Assembly: GCA_016716365.1 (NCBI GenBank) | Contig: JADJWM010000018.1 | Coordinates: forward strand, 930,001-994,000 | Direction: 5' to 3' | DNA from: Chloracidobacterium sp. | Lineage (GTDB): Bacteria; Acidobacteriota; Blastocatellia; Pyrinomonadales; Pyrinomonadaceae | DNA: 64,000 nt | In this document: positions 63,127 through 64,000 of the stretch, piece after piece | Layout of the letters: every line of letters begins with the position of its first letter | Numbering within the stretch: the first letter of the stretch is position 1 | Notes under the pieces: model-generated | Databases searched by the model: none | What the model saw: the letters and a program-made list of their open reading frames with translations, nothing else | What the model was told of the DNA's origin: nothing | Position numbers and translations under genes: made by a program

Positions 63127-64000
63127 TCAGTGGCTGCTCATGTGCATCGCGGCGATCTTCCAACCGGCCTCGGAACGTACGAGAAAGACCGTTCCGCGTT
63201 TGAGCAAAGTCTCCCCCCCGGGCCCGCTTGTTTCAAGCAGGCGAAAAGTATAGATGGCCGACGCGTCGAATATGACGATAGCGTCGTCGCTGTTTCGTGA
63301 GAGCGTCGCTCGGGCCGAAACTGCCGGCATTTCAAAAAGGGCATCGCGGCTTGCGCTCACGCTCCCATCGGGTGCGGTCGAGACGAAATCGGCGGTCACG
63401 GACTGTTCCGCCTTAGCCGAGAAAGAAGTGGCACCACCGGCCCGTGAACGGACAAGGGAGTTGATCAGCCCCCGTATTTGCAGCTCGCCGTCGCGGTCGC
63501 TGTTCAACGGACGCGAAGGTTCCGGCATTCCCACCAACGCAGGATGGGTCGGATGATAAGGTTTAGACTCGCAGTGAAAGTTTGTCGCGTGGCTGGCTGC
63601 GGCCCTCCATTCACCTTCACGCTTGATCCAAAGTTCGGTTGCCTGGATCGATGTGAGGCACTTCCGGTCGCCGTAACGCCAATGGTTCTTTTTTGAAGCG
63701 ATCACGATCGCCGTGTTCCCGTAAAGCCTGACGTCGATCTGCGTGTTTTCATACTTCAGTGTCTGGAAGTCAAGCCGTTTGCCGGCTTTCAGCACTTCGG
63801 CGTCGGCGCGGACCATCGCGATCAGCTGCTGACGCATATCGAATTCCGGCTTGTCGCGGATCCCGACGTAATTTGTAAGAAAGATCGTTTCGAAGGGCTT
63901 GGGATCGCGGCCGGCATAGGCTTCGGCCGCCTCGTTCATGACCTTGACGACGGCGTCGCGCTCGGCATTGTCGTTGGTTGCCTGGACCGTTTGGCCAAAG
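63127..64000 (-). CDS. two-domain SnoaL/DUF4440-like protein (partial, 5' end outside window)
   Basis: The frame is open from an internal ATG at 63939 to the right edge, with residues FGQTVQATNDNAERDAVVKV before that ATG, so the real start lies outside the window. The protein has two NTF2/SnoaL-like domains. The first (about 63600-63990) has VVKVMNEAAEAYAGRDPK, VRLYGNTAIVIASKKNHW and ELWIKREGEWRAAASHATNF. The second (63130-63550) has VSASRDALFEMPAVSA and FLVRSEAGWKIAAMHMSSH. These folds bind small ligands or are enzymes of varied function. FGQTVQA could follow an export signal. Confidence 0.75.
   Translation of the reverse strand, partial: FGQTVQATNDNAERDAVVKVMNEAAEAYAGRDPKPFETIFLTNYVGIRDKPEFDMRQQLIAMVRADAEVLKAGKRLDFQTLKYENTQIDVRLYGNTAIVIASKKNHWRYGDRKCLTSIQATELWIKREGEWRAAASHATNFHCESKPYHPTHPALVGMPEPSRPLNSDRDGELQIRGLINSLVRSRAGGATSFSAKAEQSVTADFVSTAPDGSVSASRDALFEMPAVSARATLSRNSDDAIVIFDASAIYTFRLLETSGPGGETLLKRGTVFLVRSEAGWKIAAMHMSSH

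Overview
This window is about 64 kb of moderately GC-rich bacterial chromosome. It most likely comes from an Acidobacteriota member, probably class Blastocatellia (Pyrinomonadaceae-like). That placement is inferred from gene content: a VWFA protein of the acidobacterial type, a very large TonB-dependent receptor with a carboxypeptidase-regulatory N-terminus, giant FG-GAP/VCBS secreted proteins, a YCF48-like secreted protein, and the mix of housekeeping genes. No rRNA or phylogenetic marker was available to test it. I see no prophage, insertion sequence, CRISPR array or plasmid functions.

Layout. 0.3-5 kb: lon, engB and rho, with a strong terminator after rho. 5.3-9.3 kb: a TonB-dependent receptor split by a one-base frameshift. 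9.3-13.3 kb: glgA, an acetyltransferase, purA, a second acetyltransferase and tRNA-Lys. 13.6-22.3 kb: two near-identical tandem genes of about 3.9 kb. Each encodes a secreted protein with an ice-binding-like (DUF3494) domain, a series of cysteine-containing repeat domains, a P-domain-like module and C-terminal FG-GAP repeats, and each is followed by a purine-rich heptamer array. 22.3-29.0 kb (minus strand): a VWFA protein, then an operon of two peptide-type ABC permeases, the 5-oxoprolinase subunits pxpB, pxpC and pxpA, and an NRAMP-like transporter. 29.1-31.2 kb: an M16-like protein lacking the zinc motif, followed by ubiE/menG. 31.5-38.3 kb: a zinc-ribbon TonB-like protein, small conserved proteins, a YtxJ-like/DUF971 cluster, glgP and a DoxX-like protein. 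38.4-41.3 kb: mtnA and ETF-ubiquinone oxidoreductase. 41.3-45.0 kb (minus strand): an ABC exporter, yicC, gmk and rpoZ. 45.1-55.1 kb: an OmpA-like protein, an extracellular subtilase, a degenerate ABC protein, small secreted proteins, a VIT/VWA protein and a YCF48-like protein. 55.5-64 kb: a CtpA protease, a GAF protein coupled to a cytosolic subtilase, two M16 peptidases with frameshifts, two VOC proteins and a SnoaL-like protein running off the right edge.

How the genes fit together. glgA and glgP are two parts of glycogen metabolism. The pxp operon looks like a scavenging pathway that takes up peptides or pyroglutamate and hydrolyses 5-oxoproline to glutamate. Much of the rest builds or acts on the cell envelope: TonB energy transduction, OmpA, secreted proteases, VWA proteins and giant repeat proteins.

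Quality warning. Five reading-frame breaks (one in the TonB receptor, one in pxpC, three in the two M16 genes) are each explained by loss of a single base, mostly at short G or C runs. There is also a run of 20 consecutive G at 33498-33517. Residual assembly error is the simplest explanation for the breaks, so these genes may be intact in the organism. The most original elements are the tandem giant ice-binding-like/FG-GAP genes, whose ends are almost identical while their P-domain core has diverged; the heptamer arrays beside them; the ABC protein that has lost its ATPase residues; the zinc-ribbon TonB protein; and the GAF-subtilase gene pair.
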